A stretch of 64,000 bases of DNA, taken from positions 62,001-126,000 of the forward strand of contig NZ_JADX01000018.1 in assembly GCF_000518605.1 (NCBI RefSeq). Direction: 5' to 3'. The notes beneath the pieces were generated by a model. That model saw only the letters and a program-made list of their open reading frames with translations, did no database searches and was not told the DNA's origin. The stretch is from Shewanella fidelis ATCC BAA-318 (GTDB lineage Bacteria; Pseudomonadota; Gammaproteobacteria; Enterobacterales; Shewanellaceae). Shown here piece by piece: positions 46,139 to 55,135 of the stretch (the first letter of the stretch is position 1; each line of letters begins with the position of its first letter). A program made the translations under genes and the position numbers.

Positions 46139-47200
46139 GTGAGCTTACTTTTATCGAGTACCTTTTTAACCTTCTCTTTATTCACTCTTTCTCTGTATAG
46201 CGCAGATACAACGAAGATAATTAATCATACCCAAGTTACCAAGGAGCAGGATTGCTTTCGCGATGAGTTTTCTGATTATGACTTGTGGATAGAGCACACG
46301 CGACAGAAATTTGAACGGGCATATGATACTGAAACAATAGTTAATAAGGCGACCAGCTTGTTTAAAGCACAACATTCGAGAGAAATGTTCGAAATTTATC
46401 AAAAACAATTAGAGTGTCGTACTTTTATCTATGATGTAGATGGCGTTCCGGTCGAAGGCTACGTGATAAAACCTAAGAATGTGACTCAGCCATTACCTGT
46501 CGTGATTTATAATAGAGGCGGAAATGGTAATTTTGGTGCTGTTCGGTTTATGAGCATGTTTAAAACTTTATTTCCGCTAGCAGAGCAGGGATTTGTCATT
46601 TTTGGTAGTCAATATCGTGGAACGTTGAACGAAAACACTAAATTGAGATATGGATTTCAGAGAGCTTTTTCAAATCAACATAAGGATGAGTTTGGCGGTA
46701 AAGATATACAGGATGTGACTCGTTTAATTGATTTTATCCCGAGTATTATTGGGGCTGATCCAAAACGCATTGGCTTGTTTGGTTGGAGCAGAGGCGGAAT
46801 GCAAAATTATTTGGTATTAAGGCAGCTTGATAACGTTAAGGTTGTAGTAACCGTTGCCGGAAATACTGATTTGCTTAGTGGGTTAACTTTACGCCCTAAC
46901 ATGGAACGAGTTTATAAAAAACGAATTCCGAATTACAACAAAGATAAAATCGGTACCCTTGAAAGTCGCTCTGCAATTAAATGGGTCGAAAAATTACCGC
47001 AAGATGTGTCAATTTTATTAATGCATGGAAGCGCAGATAAACGAGTCGATGTTAGCCAGTCAATAGAGTTTGCCAAAAAACTGAAGTTGCATGGCATAAG
47101 TCACAAGTTAGTCATCTATGAAGATGATGATCATAGTCTTACGAAGAACAGAGCACAAGCAAACAAAGAGGTCGTTACTTGGTTTCAAAAGCATTTGTAG
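46139..47200 (+). CDS. Secreted S9-type alpha/beta hydrolase (peptidase-like)
   Basis: 353 aa, GTG start after AAAAGGATT. A signal peptide (about 1-21, LSLYSADT) predicts the periplasm. An alpha/beta hydrolase with prolyl-oligopeptidase-type C-terminus: FGWSRGG with nucleophile Ser217, Asp300 in GSADKRVD, and His332 in DDDHSL complete the triad. The glycine-rich VVIYNRGGNGNFG likely forms the oxyanion loop. Peptide or ester substrates are both possible. A small membrane protein gene follows 26 bases on. Confidence 0.85.
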   Translation: MSLLLSSTFLTFSLFTLSLYSADTTKIINHTQVTKEQDCFRDEFSDYDLWIEHTRQKFERAYDTETIVNKATSLFKAQHSREMFEIYQKQLECRTFIYDVDGVPVEGYVIKPKNVTQPLPVVIYNRGGNGNFGAVRFMSMFKTLFPLAEQGFVIFGSQYRGTLNENTKLRYGFQRAFSNQHKDEFGGKDIQDVTRLIDFIPSIIGADPKRIGLFGWSRGGMQNYLVLRQLDNVKVVVTVAGNTDLLSGLTLRPNMERVYKKRIPNYNKDKIGTLESRSAIKWVEKLPQDVSILLMHGSADKRVDVSQSIEFAKKLKLHGISHKLVIYEDDDHSLTKNRAQANKEVVTWFQKHL

Positions 47201-47226
47201 CATAGAGTAATTAAGGTTTTATAGAT

Positions 47227-47490
47227 ATGAAACTATTCAAACAATTTTGGTTTTGGTTCGGCTTGCTGCTTTGTCCAATATTGATGATCGCGAGCATATT
47301 TAATTTGGGGCGATTTATTGGCTACACATTAGTGAGTGAACAATCTTTTTTACAAGCAGTGCATAGCAGCAGTATAGGTATGGAACTAGTGATAACACTG
47401 AGCTTAGGTGTTTGCGCAACGTTTGAGTTTTTACGTTCACTGCGTCAGGCTAAAGTTAAGTTCGCAAAACTTGGGGCGCTCAGTCATTAG
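47227..47490 (+). CDS. Small membrane protein of unknown function
   Basis: 87 aa with two predicted membrane helices (about 8-31 and 47-66), a short loop between and a basic C-terminal tail (RSLRQAKVKFAK). No signature recognised. It probably shares a transcript with the upstream hydrolase. Confidence 0.55.
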   Translation: MKLFKQFWFWFGLLLCPILMIASIFNLGRFIGYTLVSEQSFLQAVHSSSIGMELVITLSLGVCATFEFLRSLRQAKVKFAKLGALSH

Positions 47491-47498
47491 CAGTCTGC

Positions 47499-48203
47499 TT
47501 ACCAAGGCAATATTGAGCCATCGTAACTATAAAATTTGCCTGTATCATTGGCGCTGGTATGACAGATAATGTTGTTTAAGCATTCTGCAACATACTCTGG
47601 CGAAAATAGTTTTCCCTCAGGAACATTTTGCTGAAATCGCTTTGATAAATTAGTGTCTGTGGTGCCGGGATGAAATGCCAACACACAGGTGTTTGATTGC
47701 TTAAATCGCCACTCTATACTGATGGTTTTCAGTGCCATATTGAGTGCCGCTTTTGAACTTCTGTAACTTACCCAGCCACCTAACCGATTATCTTCAATGC
47801 TGCCAATTTTGGCTGATATGGTAATGAAATGACTGCTAGATTTAGTTTTCAGATGATGAGCTAAATGCTTGGCTAACAGTAGGCTAGGAGTGACATTGAT
47901 GGCGATGTTCTTATTGAAAAAATCGCTATCGAAGTCGTTAACGGTTTTTTCAGGGTTATGCTCACCATCATGGAGCATGCCAATCGCATTAATCAATAAG
48001 CGTAGCTTAGGTAGTTGTTGGGCAAGATCGGCAATATCGCTCTCTACGGTGACGTTTACTTTGAACCAAGTCAGTTTTGGGTGGTTAAGCGAGGGCTTTT
48101 GGGTACGGTAAGTCGCAAATACGTTTGCATCCTCGTATGCTAGATAATGTTGCACTAGCGCAAGGCCTATCCCTCCTGAACCGCCAACGATCAATACATT
48201 CAC
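47499..48203 (-). CDS. Short-chain dehydrogenase/reductase (C-signal-like)
   Basis: 234 aa with GTG 48203 as start: AAGGA at good spacing, followed by MNVLIVGGSGGIGLALVQHY, the Rossmann nucleotide-binding turn. A longer in-frame extension to 48356 has no binding site and no homology-like content. Active-site YRSSKAALNMA (Tyr/Lys at about 153/157) and NAIGMLHDGEHNPEKT follow. It resembles the CsgA-like SDR group. It uses NAD(P)H by fold; the substrate is unknown. Single gene, opposite in direction to the preceding hydrolase pair. Confidence 0.85.
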   Translation of the reverse strand: MNVLIVGGSGGIGLALVQHYLAYEDANVFATYRTQKPSLNHPKLTWFKVNVTVESDIADLAQQLPKLRLLINAIGMLHDGEHNPEKTVNDFDSDFFNKNIAINVTPSLLLAKHLAHHLKTKSSSHFITISAKIGSIEDNRLGGWVSYRSSKAALNMALKTISIEWRFKQSNTCVLAFHPGTTDTNLSKRFQQNVPEGKLFSPEYVAECLNNIICHTSANDTGKFYSYDGSILPW

Positions 48204-48403
48204 ATTTATTTCCTTAATTTGCCGCGAACTTAATAAAAGCGTTGAACATCGCTGAGAACACACTGTTGTGTTGGTTATTACGTAAGGAGATGATGAGCAG
48301 ATCAATAGCGTGCTGAAGGCAAGGGACCTGCTGATGGTGATATCAGCAAATACCAAGCCTTTAATTATACGCCTTGCTGGTGGGGGGAGTTTATAGACCT
48401 GGG

Positions 48404-48964
48404 TTATTCCGCTTCTGAGGCGATAACCGCTTTAATTCCATGGGAGTGAATTTTGATACAAAGACCATTTTTCTTAAACGCAATGGTCGGGTTCGCTAAA
48501 CGCTCTTTATCCCCTTTTGGTGAGCTCATTTTTACTTTAACGTCGGTGTCACCGGCTAAAACAGGCGCAAGTTGTGGTGCTTTTTCAAGTAAAGCTTGTG
48601 CGAGCGTGTCACAGTCTGTTGCGCCGCAATCAAGTACTAATTCTATGTGCTCCCAACCTTCTTGAGGGTAGGTTTTCTCTCCAGGGTAAGGCAGTTCGAC
48701 ACACTCAATGGCGGTACTGCCCATCATCAAAGGTGTATCAAGCTCAATAATTAAAATAGGTCGACCGTTGATCATATTATCAGAAATAATATTACCCACT
48801 TTGGCGAATGCTTGGCGAAGCTGATCTGCGCTTTGATTACTGTTAACTCTCAGTGCAGTATGATCGCATTCAAGTTCAAGTGTATCCAGACCGAGTTGTT
48901 GGCTAAAAGCTTGAATGTTATTGCTGAAAGTTGACCAGCTACTGATTAAATCTTGGTATGTCAT
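48404..48964 (-). CDS. yecM: YecM-family VOC protein
   Basis: 186 aa (E. coli 188). Shares with E. coli YecM: CDHTALRVNSN, DNMINGRPI, VELPYPGEKTYPQEGWEHIE, SSPKGDKERLANPTIA and the KIHSHGI...IASE tail. The vicinal-oxygen-chelate fold with conserved His and Glu suggests a metal site, but the reaction is unknown. Start ATG is clear. Confidence 0.93.
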   Translation of the reverse strand: MTYQDLISSWSTFSNNIQAFSQQLGLDTLELECDHTALRVNSNQSADQLRQAFAKVGNIISDNMINGRPILIIELDTPLMMGSTAIECVELPYPGEKTYPQEGWEHIELVLDCGATDCDTLAQALLEKAPQLAPVLAGDTDVKVKMSSPKGDKERLANPTIAFKKNGLCIKIHSHGIKAVIASEAE

Positions 48965-49056
48965 GTTGTTGCCTTAATGCTGCTTGAGCACAGAAGGAGT
49001 GATTAGTTTTATTTCAGGTGTAAATTTGCACTTGAGCTTGCCAATATGGAGCTTAA

Positions 49057-49560
49057 CTATGGCCAGATCTCGATAGGTGTTCCAGCTTCGATAGCGAGCC
49101 AAAGCTCATCCATTTCGGCGTTAGTGACGGCAATACAGCCATCGGTCCAGTTATATTGTTGGGCTTCTTCTGGCGACAGGTTTGAGTTAGGGTTTTCGCC
49201 ATGGATCATAATTTGTCCACCGGGGCTAATCCCTAGCGCTTTGGCACGTAGGCGATCTTCATCATTGGGATAGGAGATGTGAATTGCGCGATAATATGCG
49301 CTATCAGACTTTTTATAATCCAATATGTAGCGGCCTTCAGGAGTACGTTGATCGCCTTCGGTAAGTTTATGACCAATCGGATTATCACCCATCGCAATAC
49401 GATATGTTTTAAGCGCTTTACCGCGGTTAAATACTGTCATACTTGATTCAGACTTATTAACAACGACTAAATCAACTTTACCAATAGCAAAAGCAGATGT
49501 GGCAAACAAACTACTGATAATGAGTAGAATAATACTGAGCGGCCAAGCGAAAAACCTCAT
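49057..49560 (-). CDS. L,D-transpeptidase-fold (YkuD) periplasmic protein
   Basis: 167 aa from ATG 49560, which has AAGGAG at ideal spacing; the upstream in-frame ATG adds 15 residues with no signal sequence. A signal peptide (about 1-25, ATSAFA) predicts export. YkuD domain: HGENPNSN with the catalytic-site His and TDGCIAVTN with nucleophile Cys142 (SHGC in typical L,D-transpeptidases). The replacement of Ser-His by Thr-Asp before GC is like YafK/DpaA-type members, so it may cleave or remodel crosslinks rather than form them. Single gene. Confidence 0.87.
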   Translation of the reverse strand: MRFFAWPLSIILLIISSLFATSAFAIGKVDLVVVNKSESSMTVFNRGKALKTYRIAMGDNPIGHKLTEGDQRTPEGRYILDYKKSDSAYYRAIHISYPNDEDRLRAKALGISPGGQIMIHGENPNSNLSPEEAQQYNWTDGCIAVTNAEMDELWLAIEAGTPIEIWP

Positions 49561-49770
49561 GGAACTCCTTGTGCACCATAGCGCTAACAGAATAAAAAAC
49601 CGCATTATCTTACCTTAAAAGCAGCGCTCTGTTGACGTTAAAGTTGAAGATTATTTTTGAGCTGCATACAGTTGCGTGTCACACTATTGATATCGTTTAT
49701 TAAAAAGCGAGCTGAATTGATTCAGTTCAATCTCATCTTCACTTTTTGTACTTAAGGAATTGCTGTCATA

Positions 49771-50604
49771 ATGGCAACAGATAAAGCGTCAGAAAGCCCG
49801 TTTAAATTAAAGTTGCGTCGGATTATATTTGGTACTGATACGCCAGCAGGTCGCTATTTTGATCTCGGTTTAATGCTATGTATTGTTATTAGCGTCACGC
49901 TGGTTTTTCTTGATACCGTGGCCCGAGTGCATGAGAAGTACGGCGATATTATCGTCATGCTCGAGTGGGGCTTTACCGTTATTTTTACCATAGAATATTT
50001 ATTACGTTTGTATTGCTCAGCTAAGCCGCTTAGTTACGCAAAAAGCTTTTATGGCGTTGTTGATCTACTGTCGGTGCTACCTACGTATTTAGCTTTGTTG
50101 TTCCCGGGAGCTAATTTCACTATGGTGATTAGGATCTTGCGTCTGTTCAGGATCTTCCGTGTACTGAAACTGCTACGCTATTTAAGCGAAGGTAACTTGT
50201 TATTGCGAGCTATGCTGCAGTCGGGTCGCAAAGTGTTCATTTTCTTTTTTTCGGTCAGCTTGATTGTTGTGGTACTCAGTGCAGTAATGTATGTAGTAGA
50301 AGGGCCTGAAAATGGCTTTACCTCAATCCCGAAATCTATTTATTGGACCATAGTTACGATTACCACTGTTGGTTATGGTGATATTACTCCCGGTACTCCT
50401 TTGGGGCAGGCAATAGCGGCATTTACCATGTTATTGGGTTACTCGATTATTGCGATACCAACTGGTATTTTGACCGCAGAAATATCCCAAGAGATTGGTC
50501 GAACAAGGGATTTACGTCGCTGCAGCAACTGTTTGAAGGTTGGTCATGAAAATAATGCGCTGTATTGCGATCATTGTGGCAGTGAATTAGAGAGTGAGTT
50601 GTAA
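49771..50604 (+). CDS. Voltage-gated potassium channel with C-terminal zinc ribbon
   Basis: 277 aa. Six helices: S1 about 28-48, S2 about 62-83, S3 about 95-113, S4 about 115-135 with regularly spaced Arg (RILRLFRIFRVLKLLR), S5 about 148-172, the pore helix with TVGYGD selectivity filter (199-204), S6 about 213-235. The C-terminus has Cys251, Cys254, Cys266 and Cys269 in a CxxC...CxxC zinc-ribbon arrangement, which is uncommon for Kv-type proteins. No RCK domain is present, so gating is probably voltage plus possibly the metal. The MATE gene follows 59 bases on. Confidence 0.93.
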   Translation: MATDKASESPFKLKLRRIIFGTDTPAGRYFDLGLMLCIVISVTLVFLDTVARVHEKYGDIIVMLEWGFTVIFTIEYLLRLYCSAKPLSYAKSFYGVVDLLSVLPTYLALLFPGANFTMVIRILRLFRIFRVLKLLRYLSEGNLLLRAMLQSGRKVFIFFFSVSLIVVVLSAVMYVVEGPENGFTSIPKSIYWTIVTITTVGYGDITPGTPLGQAIAAFTMLLGYSIIAIPTGILTAEISQEIGRTRDLRRCSNCLKVGHENNALYCDHCGSELESEL

Positions 50605-50663
50605 GTCAGTCACACGACTTAAATATATTTAGTTAAAGGACTAGCCGCAGGCTAAGAGGTGTT

Positions 50664-52187
50664 ATGGCAGTAGCCAAATTTGTAGAAGGATCGATTTTAC
50701 GTCACATATTAGTGATGAGCTCGACAGCCGCAATTGGGATATCAGCGCTGTTTGTGGTCGACTTATTAGATATCTTCTTTCTTAGTCTGTTAGGCGAGCA
50801 AGAGCTTGCTGCGGCAGTTGGCTATGCGGGAACAATCTCATTTTTTACCACGTCAATCGGTATTGGTTTATCCATCGCGCTTGGGGCACTGGTATCTCGC
50901 TCTATTGGCGCGAAAGAAACTGAAAAGGCTAAGCGTTTATTACTCAATAGCTTGGTAGTTACTTTACTTACAAGTGTATTAGTTGCACTTGTGGTTTATC
51001 TGTTTATTCCGCAGTTACTTACTTTAGTGGGCGCGAGCGGTAAAACTGCAGAGCTAGCTCAGGGGTATTTGCGCATACTTGTGCCATCACTACCGCTTAT
51101 TTGCTTAGCTATGGCGCTTGGCAGTGCCTTAAGAGCCGTTGGTGATGCTAAGTTATCTATGATGTCCACCTTAATTGGTGGTGGTGTGAATGCGGTTTTT
51201 GACCCTATCTTTATTTTTATGTTTTCTATGGGGATAGAAGGTGCTGCAGTGGCTTCTGTCATGGCGCGTTTTGCGGTATTTGCTGTTGCAGGCAGAGGCG
51301 TGATGGTAAAACATAACTTGCTGGGGCGTTTTAATCTTGAGCACTTTTTTGAAGATTTAAAGCCTATTTTTGCCATAGCAGGGCCGGCCATGTTAACCAA
51401 TGTTGCCACGCCGATAGGTAACGCGGTAGTGACAAGGGCTATCGCAGATTTTGGTGATAGCTATGTTGCAGGTTGGGCGGTTCTGGGACGTTTGATCCCT
51501 GTGTCTTTTGGTATGATCTTTGCGCTATCTGGCGCAATAGGCCCGATTGTGGGGCAAAATTACGGCGCTCTTGAATTTGCTCGAGTCAGAGAGTCGCTTA
51601 CACGGGCTATTCAATTCTGTGCTGTTTACGTACTTAGCGTATCCTTATTGCTATTTTTAACAAGAAATCAGGTTGTTAGTGTATTTGATATGCAAGGAGA
51701 AGCGGCTGAACTTATTGTTTTCTTCTGCAGTTATATCGCCGTGTTTTTTGTATTCTCTGGTATTTTATTTGTTGCTAACGCTTCCTTTAATAACTTAGGT
51801 AAAGCTAAATATTCCACTATGTTTAATGTGGGCAAGGCAACGATAGGTACCATCCCATTTGTTTACTTTGGTGCTCAATGGGGTGGAGTATATGGCGTGC
51901 TTGTAGGCCAAGCCATAGGCTCTATTCTATTTGGTGTGTTAGGCGTATTTGTTGCGTACCGTTTGGTTGATAAAGTTCAAGACATGAGCATTGCAAGCCA
52001 GAGTGTTGCTCCTGTGGTAGAGCAAGAGAAGAGTGAGTTTGATGAAGAGCTGAGTTTAAGTAGTCAAAGCCCGTTATCTTCATCTTGCGCCAATATGGCT
52101 ATTGGCAACGAAGAGCAAGATTGTGTGGTGGCGAATGAAGTTGCTGAGCTTATTGGCGCTAAAGAGGACAAAGGGCCTGCCAAGTAA
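50664..52187 (+). CDS. MATE-family efflux transporter
   Basis: 507-aa inner-membrane exporter of the multidrug and toxic compound extrusion family; about twelve helices in two six-helix halves. VDLLDIFFLSLLG and the repeat counterpart later match MatE signature regions. The first about 450 residues are normal length; the last about 55 are a hydrophilic, Glu/Ser-rich cytosolic tail. Substrate is unknown. It may share a transcript with the upstream channel. Confidence 0.9.
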   Translation: MAVAKFVEGSILRHILVMSSTAAIGISALFVVDLLDIFFLSLLGEQELAAAVGYAGTISFFTTSIGIGLSIALGALVSRSIGAKETEKAKRLLLNSLVVTLLTSVLVALVVYLFIPQLLTLVGASGKTAELAQGYLRILVPSLPLICLAMALGSALRAVGDAKLSMMSTLIGGGVNAVFDPIFIFMFSMGIEGAAVASVMARFAVFAVAGRGVMVKHNLLGRFNLEHFFEDLKPIFAIAGPAMLTNVATPIGNAVVTRAIADFGDSYVAGWAVLGRLIPVSFGMIFALSGAIGPIVGQNYGALEFARVRESLTRAIQFCAVYVLSVSLLLFLTRNQVVSVFDMQGEAAELIVFFCSYIAVFFVFSGILFVANASFNNLGKAKYSTMFNVGKATIGTIPFVYFGAQWGGVYGVLVGQAIGSILFGVLGVFVAYRLVDKVQDMSIASQSVAPVVEQEKSEFDEELSLSSQSPLSSSCANMAIGNEEQDCVVANEVAELIGAKEDKGPAK

Positions 52188-52198
52188 GCTCATTGAAG

Positions 52199-52227
52199 AT
52201 CATTTGCGTTAATTTAACGCAAATGAT
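52199..52227. terminator. Bidirectional terminator MATE/DUF2986
   Basis: Perfect 12-bp stem ATCATTTGCGTT / AACGCAAATGAT, 5-base loop, touching the stop codon of the minus-strand gene. Confidence 0.78.
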
Positions 52228-52457
52228 TAGCTTGCAGGTGTTGCTTCTTGCTCACTAGTTGCGTCAGCAACTGTCTCAGTCGTTGATTCAAGTGCCCCTT
52301 CAGCAGCTTGCGCTGCAGCTTCAGCCTCAAGCTTGGCTTGCTGCTCAGCTCGCTCTGCTTTAGACACATATTTTTTGATCGTAGGCGGAGTGTGCTTGTT
52401 TAGGCGAGCCTTGGCACGTTTAGCCGTCTTTTTGATCATTTTCTGTTTTCTGTTCAT
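52227..52457 (-). CDS. DUF2986-family small basic protein
   Basis: 76 aa. The first half is strongly basic (MNRKQKMIKKTAKRAKARLNK), the second half Ala/Glu-rich and probably helical. This bipartite make-up and the KYVSKAERAEQQAK core match DUF2986, a small family known mainly from Shewanella and Vibrio. No function known; nucleic-acid binding by the basic half is only a guess. Confidence 0.75.
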   Translation of the reverse strand: MNRKQKMIKKTAKRAKARLNKHTPPTIKKYVSKAERAEQQAKLEAEAAAQAAEGALESTTETVADATSEQEATPAS

Positions 52458-52563
52458 GAGTTATCTACGATATGCCTATTAATAATGTCCTATTGTACGA
52501 TAAATAGCAGCAGATTGTGTGCCAAGCTAGAAATCGGTTGCGGATTTTACCTTAATCACAGTG

Positions 52564-52579
52564 TAATACCAATCAGTAT
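52564..52579 (+). repeat. Dispersed intergenic repeat, copy D
   Basis: TAATACCAATCAGTAT followed by AA; taken as the consensus. Located between DUF2986 and yqfB genes, 109 bases before yqfB. Confidence 0.65.
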
Positions 52580-52687
52580 AACGACTAATGTGGCAGTGGC
52601 TTAGCAAAAGCTGCTATACCAAACTTATCGATCACTTTACACTATGGCAAAGCATCAATTGTGGTGCCCCTTTGAGTTTATTGCAGT

Positions 52688-53002
52688 ATGAATCCAGCAA
52701 ACAGTATTACTTTTTTTAGCCGTTTTGAGGCTGATATTTTAGCGGGTAAGAAAACCATCACTTTACGTGATGAATCTGAGTCTTACTATCAAGCAGGACA
52801 ACGGGTTAGCGTCTCAAATCTAGAAGATGGCCGCTGCTATGGCGAACTTGATATCTTATCGGTAAGTAAGGTGGCCTATGACGATTTAAACGAAAGTCAT
52901 GCGCAACAAGAGAATATGAGCCTGTCTGAACTTAAAACACTCATTAGACAGATTTATCCAGGCATCGAGGCGCTGTATTTGATCCACTTTAAGTTAGCCT
53001 AA
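52688..53002 (+). CDS. yqfB: N4-acetylcytidine amidohydrolase (ASCH domain)
   Basis: 104 aa (E. coli 103). Shares NSITFFSRFEADILAGKKTITLRDESES with E. coli YqfB in near-identical form, and QENMSLSELK with the acidic catalytic region. In E. coli YqfB hydrolyses N4-acetylcytidine to cytidine, using Lys, Thr and Glu; the Lys/Thr pair of GKKTIT (about 21-26) and Glu of HAQQENM (about 74) are kept. A single gene. An inverted repeat lies downstream but belongs to tetR. Confidence 0.93.
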   Translation: MNPANSITFFSRFEADILAGKKTITLRDESESYYQAGQRVSVSNLEDGRCYGELDILSVSKVAYDDLNESHAQQENMSLSELKTLIRQIYPGIEALYLIHFKLA

Positions 53003-53089
53003 TTAAAGTTAAATGGGTTTAACTCGCTTTAAACTCATTTAGTTCAACTTGTTAGTCGCTATTTTCTGATTAAATTATCTGAGTGTGCG

Positions 53090-53118
53090 GTTATTCAAAA
53101 CTCTGGTTTTTGAATAAC
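53090..53118 (+). promoter_or_regulatory. Upstream TetR-type operator (11-bp arms)
   Basis: GTTATTCAAAA (53090-53100) and TTTTGAATAAC (53108-53118) pair perfectly around 7 bases. It contains the half-sites TTATTCA and TGAATAA also found at 53160-53175. No T-run, so not a terminator. Confidence 0.6.
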
Positions 53119-53159
53119 GATATTTCATGCAATATACCAAAGCAGACAGTAGACTTATG

Positions 53160-53175
53160 TTATTCAACTGAATAA
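53160..53175 (+). promoter_or_regulatory. Start-site TetR-type operator
   Basis: TTATTCAACTGAATAA: arms TTATTCA / TGAATAA with a 2-base centre, overlapping the first possible tetR start codon. Placement fits autorepression of the tetR-efflux operon. Confidence 0.68.
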
Positions 53176-53810
53176 TGCGGTCAATGTCGCTAATGGTAAC
53201 AAACTCCCCTCAAAAAACAGGGCAAGATAATGTCCGTGCGAGGCTTATTCGCGCAGCATATACCTGTTTTATTGCAGCTGATTACGACAAAGTCAGTATT
53301 CGGCAAATCGCCGAATCTGCTGGGGTGAACATGGCGATGATCCGTTATTACTTCGGTAATAAATTGGGGTTATTTGAGGCGATGGTTACCGAGTACATCC
53401 AGCCTATTCATAGCCGTGCTAAAGCATTGCAGAAATCCCATGATAAGCCAACGGTCGCAGATATTGTGGCTGAGTTTTATCAAACAATGATCCCCAATCC
53501 AGAATTTCCCCGTTTTTTATTTCAATTGATGAGTTCAGAGCATTCTGTTGCAGCGAAAGGAGTGATCTACAAATTGTTTCAACCAATCGCTGAACTAACG
53601 CCTATGCCGCAGCAATTATTAGAAGGATGGGGCGTGCTTGATCCGCAGCTGCTGAAGATGTCGCTGTTGAGCTTAATGATTTTTCCCTTTGTCATGCCAA
53701 CTCCAATGGCAAAATTACATGGTTATCAACTTAATGAAGAATTCTATCAACAATTGGCCAAACACAATATTGCTCTCCTTGAACATGGTATGTCAGGAGG
53801 CAAGCGCTAA
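53175..53810 (+). CDS. TetR-family regulator of the efflux operon
   Basis: 211 aa from the first ATG; ATGs at 53184 and 53193 are alternatives and no strong ribosome-binding site separates them. The N-terminal HTH (about 20-65) reads RARLIRAAYTCFIAADYDKVSIRQIAESAGVN..IRYYFGNKLGLF, a classical TetR domain. The ligand domain is 70-211. The stop overlaps the next start by one base (TAATG). Two operator-like dyads with shared half-sites precede it, so it probably represses itself and the pump genes and responds to a pump substrate. Confidence 0.92.
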   Translation: MRSMSLMVTNSPQKTGQDNVRARLIRAAYTCFIAADYDKVSIRQIAESAGVNMAMIRYYFGNKLGLFEAMVTEYIQPIHSRAKALQKSHDKPTVADIVAEFYQTMIPNPEFPRFLFQLMSSEHSVAAKGVIYKLFQPIAELTPMPQQLLEGWGVLDPQLLKMSLLSLMIFPFVMPTPMAKLHGYQLNEEFYQQLAKHNIALLEHGMSGGKR

Positions 53811-55135
53811 TGTCTAGTTATAAGGGTAAGCGTTGGTATTTTTTCCCAGCATTGGCAGTTGGTATTCTTGTGTTGGTGTTAGTGGTTAAATTACGCAGCC
53901 ATCCACCGCTTGAGCTGCAGTCAGAACCAAGTAAATTAGTAGAAGTGACTTCGCTTAAGCAAGTGCCAGTCATTGCCCAAATAGATGCTTTTGGTCGGGT
54001 TAGCCCTAAAATTCAATGGCAGTTGTTACCTGAAGTTGGTGGCCGGGTTGTGTATAAGCACCCAGATTTGGCCGTGGGAAAGATCCTACCGAAAGACACC
54101 TTATTGCTTGCTATCGATCCACTCGATTATCAAATTCGTTTAGCGCAAGCCCAAGCTGATCGTAAGGCATTGGAGGGGCAGTTGGCCGGTAAGGAACTGC
54201 AACTAAAGAATTTACAATTATCAATTCAGATTGAAACGGATCGCTATCAGTTAGTGAAATCAGACTTGAAGCGCAAAGAGACGTTACGCAAGCAGAACCT
54301 CATTTCGCAGTCTGAGCTTGATGGAGAAAAGCAGAACCTGTTGGCACAACAGCAAAAACTGCAGGAGTTAGATAATAGTCTTAATTTGATGCCAAATGAG
54401 ACTGATATTCTCAAGGCTCAGTTACAACAAGCGATTGCCCGTGAAGAGGAAGCGAAAAGTCAGTTGGCAAAAACAGAAATTCGCCAACCATTTGAGGGGC
54501 GGGTTGCTGAAGTTAACGTTGAAAACAATCAAGTGGTATCACCGCAGCAAGTGCTTGCTCGCATCAATGGTATTGAGATGATGGAAGTTGAGGCTCAGGT
54601 ATCCCTCGCTGATGTGATGACCTTGATGAAAACGGTAAACCAACCAAAAGCTGAAATTGGTCAACTACCTCGAGCTGAAGCATTAGGTTTGACTGCAGAG
54701 ATCACGCTCAAAGGCGCGACATACGCGTTTAGCTGGCCTGCTGCTATTAATCGTATTGGTGAAACGGTTGACCCAACGCTTGCCACGGTAAGTGTGGTGT
54801 TGCAGGTTGAGCAAGAATATCGTGAGCTAAAAATTGGTCAATCGCCGCCGCTGGTAAACGGTATGTTTGTGAGCGCTAGAATCAAAGGCGGCGAGCGTAA
54901 CTACTGGATGGTGCCTGAACGTGCATTACATGGCGATAAGCTCTATATCATGAACCATGACAATCGCTTGCAGCTTGTTGATGTTCAAGTTTTATTCCGC
55001 CAAGAAGGCCAAGCGGCAGTCGATGGTGAATTAGTTGAAGGTATGCAGTTAGTACTTACTGATCTTATTCCTGCGGTGAACGGTATGGCGCTGCGAACTC
55101 AAACCTCTGATCCAAAAGAGGGGATGCAGCCGTGA
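53810..55135 (+). CDS. RND-type membrane fusion protein (periplasmic adaptor)
   Basis: 441 aa. One N-terminal membrane helix (about 10-28, FPALAVGILVLVLVVKL) without a lipobox, so it stays anchored in the inner membrane. The lipoyl half-motifs are at about 65-105 and 225-240; the Gln/Lys/Leu-rich coiled-coil hairpin is at about 105-220; the beta-barrel and membrane-proximal domains follow. It connects the RND pump to an outer-membrane channel not found here; a TolC-like protein elsewhere must serve. Overlaps the pump gene by 4 bases. Confidence 0.93.
   Translation: MSSYKGKRWYFFPALAVGILVLVLVVKLRSHPPLELQSEPSKLVEVTSLKQVPVIAQIDAFGRVSPKIQWQLLPEVGGRVVYKHPDLAVGKILPKDTLLLAIDPLDYQIRLAQAQADRKALEGQLAGKELQLKNLQLSIQIETDRYQLVKSDLKRKETLRKQNLISQSELDGEKQNLLAQQQKLQELDNSLNLMPNETDILKAQLQQAIAREEEAKSQLAKTEIRQPFEGRVAEVNVENNQVVSPQQVLARINGIEMMEVEAQVSLADVMTLMKTVNQPKAEIGQLPRAEALGLTAEITLKGATYAFSWPAAINRIGETVDPTLATVSVVLQVEQEYRELKIGQSPPLVNGMFVSARIKGGERNYWMVPERALHGDKLYIMNHDNRLQLVDVQVLFRQEGQAAVDGELVEGMQLVLTDLIPAVNGMALRTQTSDPKEGMQP

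Noticed and set aside
48204-48356. Upstream extension of the short-chain dehydrogenase
   Set aside because: The Rossmann motif starts right at GTG 48203 with a good ribosome-binding site; the upstream part looks random.
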